From: CAJQLB01 sp041392065 | Lineage (GTDB): Bacteria; Bacteroidota; Bacteroidia; Flavobacteriales; Flavobacteriaceae | DNA: 64,000 bases | NCBI GenBank assembly: GCA_041392065.1 | Contig: JAWKMU010000004.1 | Coordinates: 248,001 to 312,000 of the forward strand | Direction: 5' to 3' | In this document: positions 1 to 8,582 of the stretch, one piece after another | Position numbering within the stretch: the first letter of the stretch is position 1 | Layout: each line of letters begins with the position of its first letter | Made by a program: the position numbers and the translations under genes | Notes under the pieces: generated by a model | The model's input: only the letters and a program-made list of their open reading frames with translations | Told to the model about the DNA's origin: nothing | Database searches by the model: none

Positions 1-679
1 GTACTGTGGCTGCACCACCTTTTAAAACAGAAACACTAGCAACATTATTAAAATCAATATCAGAACCTCTATTTGCACCAGCAATATTACCACCACCAAA
101 GGTAGTTGTGTTGTCTATTGGCACACCATCAACAACAAATAGAGCTTGGTTGCTACCGCTTACAGATGAAGACCCTCTAATAATTACATTGGAAGAAGCG
201 CCAACATCACCTCCAGCACTGGTAATATTAACACCTGAGACTCTACCATTTAAGGAGTTTAGGATATTGGTTTCTGAAGATTTTTCTAACACTTCTGCAT
301 CTACAGATTCAATAGCGTAACCTACCTTTTTCTTCTCTTTAGAGATTCCTAGTGCAGTCACAACAACTTCATCTAAAACTGCTGCGTCTTCTAGCATTGT
401 AATATTAATTGTATTGGAACTTCCAATAGTAACTTCTTGGGTTTTTAAACCTACATAAGAAAATACAAGTATACTTCCTGTATTAACCTTAATAGTATAA
501 TTTCCGTCAAAGTCAGTCTGGGCACCATTTGTTGTACCCTTTTCAAGAATGTTAACTCCAGGCAACAAACCTCCGAATTCGTCAGTTACTGTTCCTGAAA
601 TAGTTTTTTCCTGAGCCATTACTGTAGCCATAGAAAATAGCAAGAGTAATGACATGATAAAGTAGTTTCTTACTTTCAT
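1..679 (-). CDS. SusC/RagA-family TonB-linked outer membrane protein, N-terminal part (runs off the window)
   Basis: This is the 5' end of an outer-membrane receptor that would import oligosaccharides or peptides with a SusD partner and TonB energy. The start ATG is the complement of 677-679. Residues 1-22 are a signal peptide ending in VMAQ. Residues 25-105 form a carboxypeptidase-regulatory beta domain (ISGTVTDEFGG, PGVNI). Next comes the conserved hinge LDEVVVTALGI, then the plug with NGRVSGVNI and the SusC-typical GSSSVSGSNQ and FVVDGVP. The reading frame is open to base 1, so the barrel and any susD lie outside the window. The family call is firm; the substrate is unknown. Confidence 0.93.
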   Translation of the reverse strand, partial: MKVRNYFIMSLLLLFSMATVMAQEKTISGTVTDEFGGLLPGVNILEKGTTNGAQTDFDGNYTIKVNTGSILVFSYVGLKTQEVTIGSSNTINITMLEDAAVLDEVVVTALGISKEKKKVGYAIESVDAEVLEKSSETNILNSLNGRVSGVNITSAGGDVGASSNVIIRGSSSVSGSNQALFVVDGVPIDNTTTFGGGNIAGANRGSDIDFNNVASVSVLKGGAATV

Positions 680-687
680 AAAATAAA

Positions 688-721
688 TTTTTTGGTTATT
701 AATTTCGTTTCAACCAAAAAA
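688..721 (-). promoter_or_regulatory. Hairpin in the leader of the SusC-like gene
   Basis: Bases 688-697 (TTTTTTGGTT) and 712-721 (AACCAAAAAA) form a perfect 10-bp stem with a 14-base loop. In the minus-strand mRNA it ends 8 bases before the start codon, so it could cover the ribosome entry site. AT-rich leaders form such stems by chance, so the regulatory role is inference. Confidence 0.3.
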
Positions 722-915
722 AAAGCTTGAAGTATTTGAAGACTAATTCAGAAATTATAAAACTTCCAATCTATTTTAAAAACAAAGTTTAATGGAAGAT
801 TAAAATTATTACAACAAGCTTTTGATTGATTGCTATGTAAAGCAATGAATAATATCAGTGAATTTGGGAAATTCCCATAATAGTTAACCAAGTCCGAAGA
901 TTGTTTACCTGAAAT

Positions 916-2394
916 TTACTTCTGCAATGCATTAATAAATTCTGAAGGTGTTTGTGAGTGGTATTTTTTGAATGACTTATTAAATGACACCTTGTTATTA
1001 AAGCCAACCTCAAAAGCAACATCTATAATATTTAAGTTTTGATATTTGTCATTTTTAAGTATCTCAGTAGCATCATTTATTCTGTAAAAATTTATTAATT
1101 CAGAAAAACTCATGTTAAAGTGCTCATTAATAACTTGAGAAGTATTATGCCTACTTGTATCTAATTTTTCAGCCAAGAATTCTAAACTAATATTATTATT
1201 TGTATACATTTTATCTTTAACCAAAAGATTTATTAGCTGATCTTTTAATTCTAAAGAATATGATGGTGTTAATCCAGATTTCTTATACTTAAAAATATCC
1301 GAGTCTAATAATTTAACTTTTCCTTTAAAAATTTCAGGCAGTTGATAAGCTATATATGTAACATATAAAACAACCATAGACATTACAATAATTTGAGCAT
1401 GAAATAAATAAGGAGCATTAATTAACTCAATAATATTTGCTGAATAGACTAAATATGCAAAAATGTACACTACAAATAATGCAATTATATTTCTTTGCCA
1501 TAAGTACACATATTTATTATGCTTTTTAATAGACTTATAATCATTAAGATAGATTCTAATAATTAAATAAGCATAAGCTATTAATGATACTACTTTTACT
1601 AATATTATTAAATGAGCTCCAGGTAATAATAAGTTAGTTTGATCAAAAATCACATTGAATTTCTCCAATTTAGTCATTACATAATAAGGAAAAATATATG
1701 CAAAAAGCAATATAGATGGTATTAAATGTAAAACATCAATCCACTTAAATTTATAATTTATTGACTGTCTTTTAAAATAGAAATAAAGCAATGGACCATA
1801 TAGAAAAGAAAATGTTGTTGAAACAAAAAGAAAATGTGGAGCGTAGTATTGATAATTTATAACATATAAACTTAAGTGTATAATAAATAAAGAATGAAAT
1901 AATACAAAAAGACTTATTAATAATGTCCCTAATTTATCGTTGTTTCTTTTGATATTTAATAAGAAAAACATAAAAATTCCTAAAAATCCTGAAAAAACAT
2001 AAAAGATAGAGATGAAACTAATTTTTGGAATATATTTATCCTTAAACTCTTTATAAACAGGAGAACTAGAGATTGATGAAAATAAATGATCATTTATAAT
2101 AGATAGGTCACCTGTTGCAACAATAAATTTTTTAATAAAAACTATTGAAGCTTCTACATTATTATCTTTGGCATAAATAATTGCGCGCTCTTTAAAATAT
2201 TGTAATGAATCATTGACTGATAGAGTAATATTATGAATCCCAGAATCCATTATTACAATATTCCTAGTCTCAATATTATGCATATTCTCTAATCTCTCAG
2301 TAAATGCATTTACATTAACCGAAAGAAAACTAAATGTGGTTATAATAAGGACTTGAATTGGATAAACTATATTTATGGTTAGCAGTTTCACCAA
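916..2394 (-). CDS. Membrane-anchored AraC-family transcriptional regulator (paralogue 1)
   Basis: This 492-residue protein joins a membrane sensor to a C-terminal AraC DNA-binding domain. Residues 1-30 form a hydrophobic leader and about 30-125 a probably periplasmic helical segment. About 125-360 contain seven to eight hydrophobic helices, and the last 100 residues are two helix-turn-helix units (LEFLAEKLDTSRHNTSQVI and IIDVAFEVGFNNKVSFNKSF). This layout is known in Bacteroidota as 7TM-AraC regulators. The next gene upstream (4069-2567) is a close paralogue on the same strand, with identical stretches such as SRHNTSQVINEHFNM, so the pair arose by tandem duplication. The ligand is unknown. 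A target in the flanking SusC locus is possible but unproven. Confidence 0.85.
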   Translation of the reverse strand: MVKLLTINIVYPIQVLIITTFSFLSVNVNAFTERLENMHNIETRNIVIMDSGIHNITLSVNDSLQYFKERAIIYAKDNNVEASIVFIKKFIVATGDLSIINDHLFSSISSSPVYKEFKDKYIPKISFISIFYVFSGFLGIFMFFLLNIKRNNDKLGTLLISLFVLFHSLFIIHLSLYVINYQYYAPHFLFVSTTFSFLYGPLLYFYFKRQSINYKFKWIDVLHLIPSILLFAYIFPYYVMTKLEKFNVIFDQTNLLLPGAHLIILVKVVSLIAYAYLIIRIYLNDYKSIKKHNKYVYLWQRNIIALFVVYIFAYLVYSANIIELINAPYLFHAQIIVMSMVVLYVTYIAYQLPEIFKGKVKLLDSDIFKYKKSGLTPSYSLELKDQLINLLVKDKMYTNNNISLEFLAEKLDTSRHNTSQVINEHFNMSFSELINFYRINDATEILKNDKYQNLNIIDVAFEVGFNNKVSFNKSFKKYHSQTPSEFINALQK

Positions 2395-2485
2395 GTCGCA
2401 ATTTTTTATTTAAGTTACAAATAAGAAGCCATAGTAAAGGTTACTTCCGATAATAATTTACCTCAATCAAAACTCATCAATTATT

Positions 2486-2512
2486 GAAAACCCCTTTATT
2501 TACGGGCTTTTC
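2486..2512 (-). terminator. Weak terminator-like hairpin behind the second AraC gene
   Basis: GAAAACCCC at 2486-2494 pairs with GGGCTTTTC at 2504-2512 with one mismatch and a 9-base loop. It lies just downstream of the gene ending at 2567. The U-tract after it is poor, so this is only a candidate. Confidence 0.3.
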
Positions 2513-2566
2513 AAGTAGTATTAGAAAATTAATAAAGATGAAATAAAATTCTTACTTAATTAGAAG

Positions 2567-4069
2567 TTAATTTTCAGAATTCAAAGATTTTATATACTCC
2601 GAAGGTGTTACTAAAAGTGCTTTTTTGAATGACTTATTAAAAGTTACTTTATTATTAAAACCAACTTTATAAGCAATATCAATAATGGTTAAGTTACTGT
2701 CTTTTTCGCTTTTAATCAATTCAACGGCTTCATCGATCCTGAATTTATTTATCAATTCATAAAAATTCATATTAAAATGCTCATTAATCACTTGAGATGT
2801 ATTATGTCTTGATGTGCCTAACTTCTCCGAAAGCAAATCGAGATTTAATCCATTTTCTCTATAAATTTTTTCTTCATCGAGCAATTTTATTAGCTCATCC
2901 TTAAGCTCTAAAGAATAAGAAGGTGTTAAGGCAGAAGATTTATATTTAAACAATTCTACTGGATCGACCAACTTTACCTCTCCTTTAAACACTTCTGGCT
3001 GAACATAAGTTACATAAGCTACATAAAACACCAAGCCAACCATTACTATAATCTGCAAATGAAAAAACAAAGGAATATCAAAAAAACCTGATGTAATAGT
3101 TTCATATAAAATAAAAGCGATTAAATAAGTAATATAGATGGCTATAATATTTCTTTGCCATAAAAGCTGCATCTTATAATCTTTAAATTTATCTATTGGC
3201 AATAAATAAAGTTTTATACTTAAAATGCCATAAATGATCAATGAAATAATTTTTGCAACAATAATCATGTTGGCCTCGTTTGTTAAAATATCTTCTTGAT
3301 CAAAAAGAATTACAAATTTCTGGCTACTTGAAAGTGTATAAAAAGGACTTATATAAACAAGCAAAGCTATTGCAGGAATTAAATGTAGTGCATCAATCCA
3401 TCTCGGTTTATAATTTACTGCTGTTATTTTGAAATAAAAGTAAATCAAGGGTCCATAAAGCAATGGGAAAACCGTTGTAAACAATAAAGTATTAGGAAAG
3501 TAGTATTGGCAATTAATCAAGTATAAACTCAAATGTAAAACAAACAAGGAGTTTAGCAATATAAATAGACTCATCAAAAATGTACTAACTCTATTAATTC
3601 CTTTTTTTAAGTTTAAAATCACAAAAATAAATATGCCTAAAAGTGAAGAAAACAAGTAAAAAAGCGGTAAAGCATCAAACTTAGGCTTGTAGTTACTTTT
3701 AAAATTCTGATAAATATCTGTATGGCTTATTTTTGAGAAAAAATGATCATTAATTATAGACAAATCTGAAGTTGCCCTAATGTACTTTTTAGCATAATCA
3801 ATAGCTTTCGTTTCCTGCAAGCTATCTGCATATATTTTTGCCAAATTTCTATACTCCATAACCACATCAAGTGAGTCTTGATCGATTTCTATGTTTGAAT
3901 GAATAGCAACTTCAATCTGCTCAAACGATTCAATTCCAAATAAATTAACAGAAAAGAACAGGTAAAAAATGGTAGTAAAAAAAGTTGATTTACTAAATAA
4001 CACTTTTAGATATATGTTTTTAATATGTTGGTTACTTGCATAAATATACAAATAGGTAAGTTCAAACAA
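2567..4069 (-). CDS. Membrane-anchored AraC-family transcriptional regulator (paralogue 2)
   Basis: The 500-residue protein repeats the architecture of its downstream neighbour: a hydrophobic N-terminus, a short helical segment (about 60-130) with the shared motif DLSIINDHFF, seven to eight membrane helices (about 130-370), and an AraC double helix-turn-helix at the C-terminus (LDLLSEKLGTSRHNTSQVI, IIDIAYKVGFNNKVTFNKSF). The start is uncertain: the first 20 residues (MFELTYLYIYASN) are unlike a leader, and translation may begin further in, before KSTFFTTIFYLFF. The signal it senses is unknown. Its divergence from the paralogue is mostly in the sensor half. Confidence 0.84.
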   Translation of the reverse strand: MFELTYLYIYASNQHIKNIYLKVLFSKSTFFTTIFYLFFSVNLFGIESFEQIEVAIHSNIEIDQDSLDVVMEYRNLAKIYADSLQETKAIDYAKKYIRATSDLSIINDHFFSKISHTDIYQNFKSNYKPKFDALPLFYLFSSLLGIFIFVILNLKKGINRVSTFLMSLFILLNSLFVLHLSLYLINCQYYFPNTLLFTTVFPLLYGPLIYFYFKITAVNYKPRWIDALHLIPAIALLVYISPFYTLSSSQKFVILFDQEDILTNEANMIIVAKIISLIIYGILSIKLYLLPIDKFKDYKMQLLWQRNIIAIYITYLIAFILYETITSGFFDIPLFFHLQIIVMVGLVFYVAYVTYVQPEVFKGEVKLVDPVELFKYKSSALTPSYSLELKDELIKLLDEEKIYRENGLNLDLLSEKLGTSRHNTSQVINEHFNMNFYELINKFRIDEAVELIKSEKDSNLTIIDIAYKVGFNNKVTFNKSFKKALLVTPSEYIKSLNSEN

Positions 4070-4123
4070 TCATTAAAAAGTAAGCCTCGATAAACTTTTA
4101 CGTTAATTTAATAGCAAAGTAAA

Positions 4124-5527
4124 TTAATCTTTAATTTGGGTTGTTAAGTTAATATTATTAAAACCATATTTATCTACTAAATAAACCAAGGAGGTCATTG
4201 TAGCTGCTCCAAGTTCTAATTCACGTTTATTAATGGCGTCAAAAGTATCATTTGCTGCATGATGATAATCAAAATAACGTTGTGTATCTGGACGCAAACC
4301 AGCCAATACTACGTTTCCATCTTTCAATGGTCCAATATCTGCTCCACTTCCACCTTTTACAAAATAATGAACTAAATATGGCTCGAAAAGTGGCTTCCAA
4401 TTTAACACTTGGTTAAAACTTGCATCGTCACAATCAAACGAAAAACCTCTTGGAGTAAAACCTCCTGAATCACTTTCTAAAGCAAAAACATGATTTTCGT
4501 CTTTTTGTTTTGCAACTTTAGCATACTCATTTCCGCCTCGCATTCCGTTTTCTTCATTCATAAAAAGCACAACTCTTATGGTACGTTTTGGTTTGATTCC
4601 TGTTTCTTTCAATAATCTAAGAACATCCATAGATTGCGTACAACCAGCACCATCATCATGCGAACCATCACCTAAATCCCAAGAATCTAAATGACCTCCA
4701 ACTACAATTATTTCTTTAGGAAATTCGTTTCCAGTAATTTCTCCTATTACATTATACGATAAAACATCTGCCATTTGCTGACAGTTTTGTTTAAAATAAA
4801 ATTTTATATCCTTATCCAATTTTAGCATACTACTCAACAATTCAGCATGGTTGGTACTTATTGCCGCTGCTGGAATACGTTTATCTATTGGAGTATCACC
4901 ATAATTTGTGCCTCCAGTATGAGGAAAATCGTCTAATCTCAAATTCATTGACCTTACAATTACTCCAACAGCTCCAAACTTAGTAGCTTCTTTAGCGCCA
5001 GAGCCACGTTGATCTACACAACCTCCATAAGCACTAAATGTGTTTATTAGAGTTTCATCCATTGGACGATTAAAGAATACTATTTTTCCTTCTATTTTTT
5101 CTTTTCCAAGAGTTTCTAGCTCTTCTAAACTATGCACTTCTATAACATTAGCTTTAATACCTAAGGCAGGAGTAGCTACAGAACCTCCAAGAGCACAAAT
5201 ATTTACTGAGACAGTTTTTCCTGGAGCAGTTTCAATATATGCAAATTCAGGATTTCCTCTCACCCATTTTGGAACCATAACTGGCTGTAACCACACTTTA
5301 TCTAATCCTAATTTATCTAATTCTTCTTTTGTATACTGTACTGCCCTCTCAGCTCCTAAGGAACCTGACAAACGACTACCTATTTGATTTGATAAATGAT
5401 CGAGCCATTGATAACTCTGCCCATTGCTTAGTGACGTATTGTATATGCTTTTAATAATTTCGGCATCTGATTGAGAAAATACTTGACAAGTAAATAGAAA
5501 CCCTAAGAGGAAAAATAATCGTTTCAT
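4124..5527 (-). CDS. Exported M28-family zinc aminopeptidase/carboxypeptidase Q-like peptidase
   Basis: This 467-residue secreted exopeptidase has a signal peptide (residues 1-18, CQVFSQ). A PA-like insert lies around residues 130-200 (GKIVFFNRPM). The M28 catalytic core has the metal ligands and base in order: GGHLDSWDLGDGSHDDGAG (His and Asp), MNEENGMRG (catalytic Glu and ligand Glu), an Asp in ALESDSG, and HHAANDTFD near the C-terminus. It would trim peptides in the periplasm or outside the cell. Downstream of PPK2 on the same strand, it is separated from it by a hairpin at 5567-5613 and so is probably transcribed alone. Confidence 0.9.
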   Translation of the reverse strand: MKRLFFLLGFLFTCQVFSQSDAEIIKSIYNTSLSNGQSYQWLDHLSNQIGSRLSGSLGAERAVQYTKEELDKLGLDKVWLQPVMVPKWVRGNPEFAYIETAPGKTVSVNICALGGSVATPALGIKANVIEVHSLEELETLGKEKIEGKIVFFNRPMDETLINTFSAYGGCVDQRGSGAKEATKFGAVGVIVRSMNLRLDDFPHTGGTNYGDTPIDKRIPAAAISTNHAELLSSMLKLDKDIKFYFKQNCQQMADVLSYNVIGEITGNEFPKEIIVVGGHLDSWDLGDGSHDDGAGCTQSMDVLRLLKETGIKPKRTIRVVLFMNEENGMRGGNEYAKVAKQKDENHVFALESDSGGFTPRGFSFDCDDASFNQVLNWKPLFEPYLVHYFVKGGSGADIGPLKDGNVVLAGLRPDTQRYFDYHHAANDTFDAINKRELELGAATMTSLVYLVDKYGFNNINLTTQIKD

Positions 5528-5566
5528 GATTAGTATATAAATTAATAATGCTTAAATATAAAACAA

Positions 5567-5613
5567 AAATCCAGCAACACACTTTATTTTAACTAAGTGT
5601 TAATGCTGGATTT
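5567..5613 (-). terminator. Terminator hairpin after the PPK2 gene
   Basis: AAATCCAGCA (5567-5576) pairs perfectly with TGCTGGATTT (5604-5613). A second inner stem, ACACTT with AAGTGT, extends it. On the minus strand the hairpin is followed by TGTTTTAT. It lies between the end of PPK2 and the start of the M28 peptidase and would close the 10.8-5.7 kb transcript. Confidence 0.55.
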
Positions 5614-5691
5614 AAAATATACATGAACAAACGCTTATGGCTAAGACGTTTGATTAATATTAAGACATTTTTAAATTATAAAGGTTTAAAA

Positions 5692-6570
5692 TTACTCGTT
5701 ATTAAGCTGTTGTTTATACAGCTCAATATTGGCTTTAACCTCATCATCTAATTCAGGCTCTTTAATATCTGAATACGTTTTTAAGGTATCGTACAATATT
5801 TTTGCTACAATATATCTTGCAGTTGGTTTATTATCAGCTGGGATTGAAAACCAAGGTGCATGTGGTTTTGAAGTTCGGTTTAATGCATCTTCATAGCACG
5901 CTTGATAGTTTTCCCAAAGTTTACGTTCTTTTAAATCTCCTGGAGAGAACTTCCAGTTTTTTTCTTGCTTCTCTAATCGTCTTAGCAATCTGTTTTTTTG
6001 TTCTTCTTTTGACAGGTTTAAAAAGAACTTAAAAATAATCATTCCATTAGATGCAATGTGCTTCTCGAAGTTATTGATTTGCTCAAAACGTTTATCCCAA
6101 AAGCTATCATTAATATCATCAACCGAGTTTACACTTGGAATATTTTCTCCCAAAATATACTCAGGATGTACTCTGGTAACCAATACATTCTCATAATGAG
6201 TTCTGTTAAAAACTCCAAACTTGCCACGCTCAGGAAGTGCTGTGTAATGTCTCCAAATATAGTCGTGAGACAATTCTTTTGGTGTTGGCACTTTAAAGCT
6301 ATGCACGACTACTCCTCTTGAATTAAAATCTTTAAAAACTTCTCTTATCAAACTGTCTTTTCCAGCAGTGTCCATACCTTGAATACAAATTAAAACAGCG
6401 TATCTTCCGTGAGCATACAAGGTGTCTTGAAGTTTTCCAAGTTTTTTGCGTACGTTTTCCAGTTCTTTTTCAACTTCATCATCATTAGCTTCTATATCAT
6501 ATTTAGTAGCACTTTTTTTGATGTTAAAAGAATCGACAATTTTAAACTCATTAATGTTTACAGACTTCAT
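5692..6570 (-). CDS. PPK2-family polyphosphate kinase
   Basis: This is a cytoplasmic polyphosphate:nucleotide phosphotransferase of the PPK2 family, which moves phosphate between polyphosphate and ADP/GDP or AMP. It has the Walker A loop IQGMDTAGKDSLIREVF, the lid and DE/NR region FNRTHYENVLVTRVHP, and KEEQKNRLLRR followed by WKFSPGDLKER. The length (292 residues) fits a single-domain PPK2. I place the start at the complement of 6568-6570 (MKSVNINEF): the longer in-frame start at 6594 would overlap the upstream stop by 20 bases. It follows the response-regulator gene by 4 bases and is probably co-transcribed with it. Nucleotide preference cannot be read from the sequence. Confidence 0.9.
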   Translation of the reverse strand: MKSVNINEFKIVDSFNIKKSATKYDIEANDDEVEKELENVRKKLGKLQDTLYAHGRYAVLICIQGMDTAGKDSLIREVFKDFNSRGVVVHSFKVPTPKELSHDYIWRHYTALPERGKFGVFNRTHYENVLVTRVHPEYILGENIPSVNSVDDINDSFWDKRFEQINNFEKHIASNGMIIFKFFLNLSKEEQKNRLLRRLEKQEKNWKFSPGDLKERKLWENYQACYEDALNRTSKPHAPWFSIPADNKPTARYIVAKILYDTLKTYSDIKEPELDDEVKANIELYKQQLNNE

Positions 6571-6574
6571 CTTA

Positions 6575-7744
6575 CTATATTTTTTTGCTCGCAAATAGGT
6601 TTACATCGTTTTCACTAATTTCTGGTTCACCAAGAATAATTAAACGTTCAACAACATTTCTAAGTTCTCTGATATTTCCTGTCCAATCATAAGCTTGCAA
6701 AAGTTTAATTGCATTTTTAGAAAACGTTTTTTGAGCTGTTCCTTGTTCATTTGCAATTTTTTCAGAAAAATGCTCAATGAGAAGAGGAATATCGTCTCGT
6801 CTATCGTTTAGCGAAGGCACTTCAATAAGAATAACTGCTAGCCTGTGATATAAATCTTCCCTAAATTTTCCATCTTCTATTTCTTTCTTTAAGTTTTTAT
6901 TGGTTGCTGCAACCACACGAACATCAACCTTGATATCCTTGTCACTACCAACACGCTGAATTCTACTTTCTTGTAAAGCTCTCAGAACTTTAGCTTGGGC
7001 AGATAAACTCATATCACCAATTTCATCTAAGAAAATTGTACCTCCATTGGCAGCTTCAAATTTTCCAGCCCTATCTTTATTGGCACTTGTAAAAGCTCCT
7101 TTTACATGACCAAAAAGTTCACTTTCTATGAGTTCTGATGGAATTGCAGCACAGTTAACTTCAATTAATGGTGCTTTTGCCCTGTCACTTTTTTCGTGCA
7201 ACCAATGCGCAACAAGTTCTTTTCCAGTTCCATTAGGTCCTGTAATTAAAACGCGAGCGTCTGTGCTTGCAACTTTTTCAATAATATCTTTTATATGTGA
7301 AATGGCTTTACTTTCGCCAACCATTTCATAGTTTTTACTCACTTTCTTTTTTAGCAACTTGTTCTCGACAACCAGTTCTTTTTTGTCAAGAGCATTGCGA
7401 ACTGTATTTAATAACCTGTTTAAATCTGGTGGTTTAGAAATATAATCAAAAGCACCTAAACGCATGGTGTTAACTGCTGTATCCAAATCGCCATGACCAG
7501 AAATCATAACCACTGGAATCTCTGGTTTTATTTTTTTGATGGATTCGAGTACTTCAACGCCATCCATTTTTGGCATTTTGATGTCGCACAAGATTAGGTC
7601 ATAGTCATCATTTTTAATCTTTTCCAATCCAGACAAACCATCTTCTGCTTCTTCAACTTGATAGGCATCACTTTCTTCTGAAAGTATCTTGGTTAGTACT
7701 CTTCTAATGGCTGCCTCGTCTTCTATTACTAATATTTTTGACAT
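6575..7744 (-). CDS. NtrC-type response regulator with sigma-54 AAA+ domain but no DNA-binding domain
   Basis: Residues 1-120 are a receiver domain with acidic pocket ED (8-9), phospho-acceptor D54 (LCDIKMP) and a conserved Lys (ISKPP). From about 140 there is a sigma-54 activator AAA+ domain: Walker A GPNGTGKE, Walker B GTIFLDEIGDM, and arginine fingers in FREDLYHRL. The sigma-54-contacting loop reads GAFTSA (residues 216-221) rather than the canonical GAFTGA. The protein stops at residue 389 right after the AAA+ lid (NIRELRNVVERL), so the usual Fis-type helix-turn-helix is missing. No histidine kinase gene is adjacent. It sits between MscS and PPK2 with 2- and 4-base gaps. Confidence 0.9.
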   Translation of the reverse strand: MSKILVIEDEAAIRRVLTKILSEESDAYQVEEAEDGLSGLEKIKNDDYDLILCDIKMPKMDGVEVLESIKKIKPEIPVVMISGHGDLDTAVNTMRLGAFDYISKPPDLNRLLNTVRNALDKKELVVENKLLKKKVSKNYEMVGESKAISHIKDIIEKVASTDARVLITGPNGTGKELVAHWLHEKSDRAKAPLIEVNCAAIPSELIESELFGHVKGAFTSANKDRAGKFEAANGGTIFLDEIGDMSLSAQAKVLRALQESRIQRVGSDKDIKVDVRVVAATNKNLKKEIEDGKFREDLYHRLAVILIEVPSLNDRRDDIPLLIEHFSEKIANEQGTAQKTFSKNAIKLLQAYDWTGNIRELRNVVERLIILGEPEISENDVNLFASKKI

Positions 7745-7746
7745 AT

Positions 7747-8580
7747 TTATTGATTATTTTTCTGAATAATGTGAACATCTCTCTGAGGAAATGGTATGGT
7801 TATATTATTTTCTCTAAAACGTTTATCTATTTCAAATCTGATATCGCTTTGTGGAAATCTTGCATTAAAACTATCGCTTAATGTAAAAACTACTCTAAAA
7901 TTTAGTGAACTATCACCAAAGTCTGTAAATAATACATTTGGTGGTGGATCAGGTAACACACTTGGATGGTTTTCGGCAATTTCAAGCAATATCTTTTTTA
8001 CCAATTGCACATCGCTTCCGTAAGCAACTCCAACATTAACACCTTCTCTTGTTGTTGTTCCGTTTTGTGTCCAGTTGTACAAACTATTGGTTAAGTACAA
8101 ATGATTAGGAATTACCAATACTTTATTATCTGCAGTTGTGGCTCTTGTGGTTCTAAGTTTTATTTCTTCAACTCTTCCAACTTTGCCCTCAAGTTCTATA
8201 ATATCACCAACATGTACGGATTGGTCAACAAGAATAAAAACTCCAGATATAATATCCTGAAATAATGTTTGTAGTGCTAAACCAATACCAATTAATAAAG
8301 CCGCTGAAGCTGCAAAAATGCCTGTCACATTTACTCCTAACGAATGCAATGTAATTAAAACTATAATAACATAGATAAGCCACCTTCCGTAAGAAAAAAC
8401 AACCTTAAATTTACGCTTATCTTCACGAGGCATTCTTCTGGTGATAAGTTTTCTAATAATACCAAGTATAACACTCGCAATTGCTATAACAACAACCAAT
8501 ATTAAAACATCCTTTACTGATATCTTAACATGTTCGCTGAGTTGAAACGAAAGGTTTAAAAAATCTTTTATTTTTTGCAT
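7747..8580 (-). CDS. MscS-family mechanosensitive ion channel
   Basis: A small-conductance mechanosensitive channel, 277 residues from MQKIKDFLNL. The N-terminal half has three membrane helices; the third is the pore helix with AASAALLIGIGLALQTLFQDI. The beta domain follows (VHVGDIIELEGKVGRVEEIKLRTT, a classic MscS signature) and then the soluble C-terminal cage. I prefer the start at 8580 because the longer one at 8598 overlaps the upstream ABC permease by 16 bases. It is packed with the exporter genes upstream and the response regulator downstream, suggesting one envelope-stress-type operon; that role is inference. Confidence 0.9.
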   Translation of the reverse strand: MQKIKDFLNLSFQLSEHVKISVKDVLILVVVIAIASVILGIIRKLITRRMPREDKRKFKVVFSYGRWLIYVIIVLITLHSLGVNVTGIFAASAALLIGIGLALQTLFQDIISGVFILVDQSVHVGDIIELEGKVGRVEEIKLRTTRATTADNKVLVIPNHLYLTNSLYNWTQNGTTTREGVNVGVAYGSDVQLVKKILLEIAENHPSVLPDPPPNVLFTDFGDSSLNFRVVFTLSDSFNARFPQSDIRFEIDKRFRENNITIPFPQRDVHIIQKNNQ

Positions 8581-8582
8581 TG

